A DNA stretch of 64,000 nucleotides from Ceratodon purpureus (taxonomy: Eukaryota; Streptophyta; Bryopsida; Pseudoditrichales; Ditrichaceae), in the NCBI GenBank assembly GCA_014871385.1, contig CM026427.1, positions 2,662,068 to 2,726,067 of the forward strand, read 5' to 3'. Position numbers and translations under genes: made by a program. Position 1 is the stretch's first letter. Every line of letters starts with the position of its first letter. Shown here piece after piece: positions 60,545 through 64,000 of the stretch. The notes below the pieces were generated by a model. That model searched no databases. It saw only the letters and a list, made by a program, of their open reading frames with translations, and was not told the DNA's origin.

Positions 60545-61456
60545 CTCATTTTATGCCATTGCCTGAGGAGAGTTGCGCGAGTTGTCTCGTGGGGTGGTGA
60601 GAGTGTTCCCTCGAGAGGAGGTGCGAGGGTTTATATGCGCGCGTTGTCAAAGTTTGCTAATTTCTCTGCCAATTTCTCTCCGTTTCCTTCTCCGCTGTCT
60701 CGCGCCATTGTTAGATGTGTTACGCTTAGTGTTTGTGAGGTGGAGAGTGTTGTGCGAGAGGCGCTTTCATGGGCGGAGAGTGTTGTGATAGAGTTTGAGA
60801 GTGTTGTGAGAACTGAGGAGTCGGAGTCTGTTGCTGGAGCCGCGATCGAGGAGTTTGTGCGATTTGGTCGGAGGAGGACTGCAGAGGCGATTTCGCAGAG
60901 ACAATCGAGGTATGTATACGTTCATCATCTTCTATGTGTTTATTTTTATGGTGTTCCGGAGAGACGATAGCGATTTTGTTGCCGGAGTTTGTCACAGAGA
61001 TTAGTTTTAGGGTTTAGTAGTCATACGTCACGACGTTCTGGGGTTTAGGGTTTAGGATAGACATGTCTCGTGGAATACTGTTCAGGTGTATCTTGTCTGC
61101 GGTCGTTGTGGGTGGCCTCGCTGCTATTGTCGAAATCAAATGAGGACGACGATGTCGCCCCCGTTACAGGAGTGTCTCGCGTTGGAATTGGGAGGGAGTT
61201 CTTGAGTATACCAATTTTGTGCATAGAATCTTAATTTCTGTTCCGATTCGTCGTTCATGTTTCGCCGAGACAAAGATCCGTCGTAGAGGCTCCTTCCTGT
61301 CGTCCACAGTTCCTGCCGAATTTGATGTGCACGGTTTTTGCTTCGCAGCTGTCTCGCAGTCTCCGCGCTGTGTCTGTGTCTCGGAAGGTCTTATAAACTT
61401 CGCATCCAGGTTACTAACCTCCGCCCCTGTTTGTTTTAGGTTCAAGTTAGCGAGAC
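60545..61456 (+). other. probable 5' leader with intron (about 60910-61439) of the motif-array gene
   Basis: A good donor (ATCGAG/GTATGT, exon end 60909) and acceptor (TTGTTTTAG/GTTC, exon start 61440) would remove 530 bp and place the ATG at 61457 17 nt into the next exon. An open frame of 161 codons (60485-60970) precedes the donor. After splicing it would read into a different frame from the main protein, so it may be an upstream open frame, a separate small protein, or chance. Confidence 0.4.
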
Positions 61457-64000
61457 ATGGCTCCCGAGTACAGGAGGAACCTCCAGATCACGGACGACGG
61501 CGTCACGGAGGTCCACGAAAGCGACAAGAAGTTGTTCACGGAACACTACACATGGGAAGAGTGGAAGAATTTGCTCCTGGAGTGTCATAGCGCGCCGGTG
61601 ATGTTAGGACGTCGATTGTTCTGCTGCAAGCACAAATGCCGTGGCAAGAATGGGGAGCCCATGTGTGCTCAGAAGGCGCGTCTAAATACTCATAGATGGC
61701 ACGGGTGCCCCCAAAATGTCGACGCGAACGGTTTCGTCATCCCGGAGAAGATGTACCCGAACCTGCTTGAGAAGAACGTTACCATTGACAAGCTGCAAGC
61801 GGGTGTCTCGCCCCAGAAGTTGGTGAGGGACTACGTGAACGAGACACAGGCTATGTTGCGGCGAGGGGAGCCGGTCAAATTCCAACAAGGCGTCCCTGCG
61901 ATTCGTGGTCCGAGTGATAGATCGCCGAAGAAGCAGACGAAGAAACCCATGAAGGCCGAGAGAAAATCTGTCCCTGATAGGTTGGCTGTCAGGAGTTTGG
62001 AAATGGTGCTGAGCAGTTCAGATTCCGAGGCAGAGGCAGACAGTGACTTTGTGGCCTCGGACTCGCCCGTGGTGGAGCGAAGACCGTTCATCGCCAATCC
62101 CGAGACGGCACCGACGCCTCCTGTTGTCCCTATCATCCTCTCACCGCCCCGGCGAGACACATCTGCAGGCGAAGAGGACGCCACGGGAGCTGTACCTGAT
62201 ACGTTCATCGTTCTTCCTCGGGCAGGACTCACTCCTCGACAGCGAGACAAGAAAGGACGAGACATTGAAGTGAAGGCTTCCAAGCCGGAGGAGGAACCCG
62301 AGGAGAGGGAGTTCTACTCTCGGAAAAACAAACGCAAGACCACCCCGGCACAGAGGGTCCCAGCGGCAAGGAGCGAGACAATCACGACGGCAGCGAAGCG
62401 ACCGAAACCATCGGACGAGAAACCGCCATCCCCAATCCGGGACGAGACAGCCGGGTACGCCTCGGATACGTCTCGGATACGTCCCGGGGACGGCTCTGAA
62501 ATGGCCGTCTCCACTCCCACTGTCCACACAAAGGATACTGGAGCGGTGGCTATGGTGGTCGACGAGGCCCCGATGGAGGTTCCCCTGAGCCCAATGTCCG
62601 CCTTAATGCGAGACAAGGAGAAGGTTGTGGAGGAGGCTCAAGAGGCAGCGGAGTCCCTGTTTACAATAGATCCAATTCGCCAGCCCGAGACACGCTTGGG
62701 ACACACGGGCCTCACCATCCTAATGGATTATGGGCTTTTTGGGGAGGAGAGGGAGTTCCACACGTGGGACAGGGGAACTCTTCGGACCAGACTGGGGGAG
62801 TTCTTGAAGAAGGAGGGGCGCGAGACAATCATCTCGCTTACCTACTTCCGATTCCAGAAGTTGAATCGAAAGGTACGACATCTCCTCCCTGGAGTTCTCA
62901 ACTTCATTATTTTATAATAACTTGTACTTGTCGTGAATATGTTGCGATATTTTAATTCATTTCCGTCTATCTTTCATACTTGTCTCGCACTTCAATCTGT
63001 GCCTCGAGGTTGCTAACGGGGGAGGACTGCCGTACTCTCTGAATTGCAGAATTCTCTATACTCCGAGAGAGATAGCGGTCTAGCGGCAGATCTTTCTGAA
63101 GTGTTGGACACCGGGGAAATGTCCGAGACAGAGATGGATCGTCTCGCGAACGCCTCCATGGACTACTACGTCAATGTCCACGACTGGAAGAAACACGAGG
63201 AGGCCGTAGATGCCCAGCGCCTTCATAACGCCAGACTGAAGGAGAAATTCATCGCGGACAGGGTTGCAGCGTGGGAGGAGTCCAAGGCTGGGGAGTTGGA
63301 GGAAGTGTCATGGGGTTGGAATCCCCTGTACCACATATGCGCGAAGAACCCCGCTGTCTCGGAGAGGCTACCTCCCATGCCCTGGAAGCACAACGAAACG
63401 GAGGCGCGAGACGTGGTCAAGGCACTCGGTACGAGACGGACGCTGCCAGTCGGAGCAGGTCTGGAGGCAAAGATCATTCGCGTTTTCCTCCTCGTCCACA
63501 ATATTCGGTACAGGTCAGTATTGTGTACTTGTTTATTTTTATTTTTTCCTCCTGAGGTACTTTATTCAATTCAACATATTTTAAAATAAAAACAAAACCG
63601 TCACGGGCCCCTCATATTTTCCTCGTGCTCTGGTATAACAGCTCAGCGGACCCACTGCAAGGAGCACTGGACAAGAGTGTCCAGGAGAAGTTGTCTTCGC
63701 CTGGAGCTCTAGACACAGCGAGGTGTCTCGTTCAGGCCGCTGGGAGTACACTGTTCGGTGCTGATCCAAACGCCGAGACGGAGACGTCGGACGCCATTAC
63801 AGCAGCATGCATGTCCCTCCACAGCGGTGTCTCGGATGACCTGCAGGCGTGGCTCCTTTCAGTCCAGGCTCGGGCACTGGAGGACTTTGCATCTTCCGAG
63901 ACGGAATCCTTTATGACGGCGTGGCAGTTGACGGCGCCCGTCTCGGAAGAGGTATTCCCAGAGTGCTTGAAGATTTTGCGGCAAGCATTAACTCGACGGG
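61457..64000 (+). CDS. unrecognised multi-exon gene of the motif-array element (3' end beyond window)
   Basis: Exons 61457-62872, 63050-63513 and 63642 to beyond 64000 join in phase (AAG/GTACGA to TTGCAG; AG/GTCAGT to AACAG), at least 746 residues. The N-terminal 90 residues have a Trp-rich helix (HYTWEEWKNLLLE) and a Cys/His cluster (C56, C57, C61, C70, H79, H82, C84), possibly a zinc-binding DNA-recognition module. Residues about 150-400 are a charged, Ser/Pro/Glu-rich linker with basic patches. A compact part follows (LTILMDYGLFGEEREFHTW, LTYFRFQKLNRKV). Exon 2 is helical with Trp-rich motifs (WGWNPLYHICAKNPAVSERL). Exon 3 is open to the window end. I do not recognise the family. The coding sequence itself carries about 20 copies of the CGAGAC/GTCTCG motif, which suggests a mobile or selfish element. 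Confidence 0.6.

Larger units (their letters stand above)
60002..63945. repeat. dense dispersed CGAGACA/TGTCTCG motif array spanning upstream DNA, introns and exons
   Basis: By hand count, CGAGAC or GTCTCG occurs 41 times between 60002 and 63945, and 29 of these extend to CGAGACA/TGTCTCG. Chance expectation at equal base frequencies is about two hexamers and half a heptamer. Copies occur in both orientations, at irregular spacing, in upstream DNA (18 before the ATG at 61457), intron 1 (62982) and all three visible exons. In exon 1 they fall in two reading frames, encoding Arg-Asp or Glu-Thr. The last upstream copy runs directly into the start codon. The density stops at about 60.0 kb on the left and continues to the right edge. 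Confidence 0.85.

Overview
This is nuclear DNA of a land plant. The window has spliceosomal GT-AG introns, a class A auxin response factor, a group IId WRKY factor, chloroplast NADP-malate dehydrogenase, a sugar/H+ symporter, a DGAT3-type protein and a mitochondrial ribosomal protein. The mix of short genes, long AT-rich spacers and large DNA transposons, plus an intronless NADP-MDH, leans towards a non-seed plant (moss-like), but I cannot name the species and hold that loosely.

Layout. 1-1576: AT-rich flank. 1577-15906: an apparently complete 14.3-kb CACTA (En/Spm) transposon with 29-bp terminal inverted repeats (one mismatch) and a 3-bp CTA target duplication. It carries a TNPA-like gene on the minus strand, and on the plus strand an unknown gene, a TNP2/TNPD-like transposase and a coiled-coil passenger gene. 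17062-18450: intronless NADP-MDH (-). 21252-23419: five-exon hexose transporter (+) in a very AT-rich island. 23951-25058: mitochondrial uL29m/mL47 (+) behind a telobox cluster. 27062-28520: DGAT3-like [2Fe-2S] protein (-). 30103-35630: 15-exon ARF6/8-like auxin response factor (-), containing the conserved miR167-site sequence. 38-50 kb: gene-poor AT-rich DNA with a decayed tandem array, foldback elements and a 2.2-kb inverted-repeat structure. 53492-54402: ketopantoate-reductase-like gene with two compensated frame excursions (probable pseudogene). 55837-57367: four-exon group IId WRKY (-).

From about 60.0 kb to the right edge lies a region of different character. By hand count it has 41 copies of CGAGAC/GTCTCG, 29 of them extended to CGAGACA/TGTCTCG, in 3.95 kb. 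They are spread over upstream DNA, introns and exons of an unrecognised multi-exon gene (61457 to beyond 64000) whose first exon encodes a Cys/His-rich N-terminus and a long acidic linker. I think this is the best candidate for an undescribed system: a mobile element or selfish gene whose DNA, including its coding sequence, is packed with a binding site for its own or a host protein. The core TGTCTC is also the textbook auxin response element.

All exon models were built by hand from splice consensus, reading-phase agreement and family knowledge. No alignment or database search was run.
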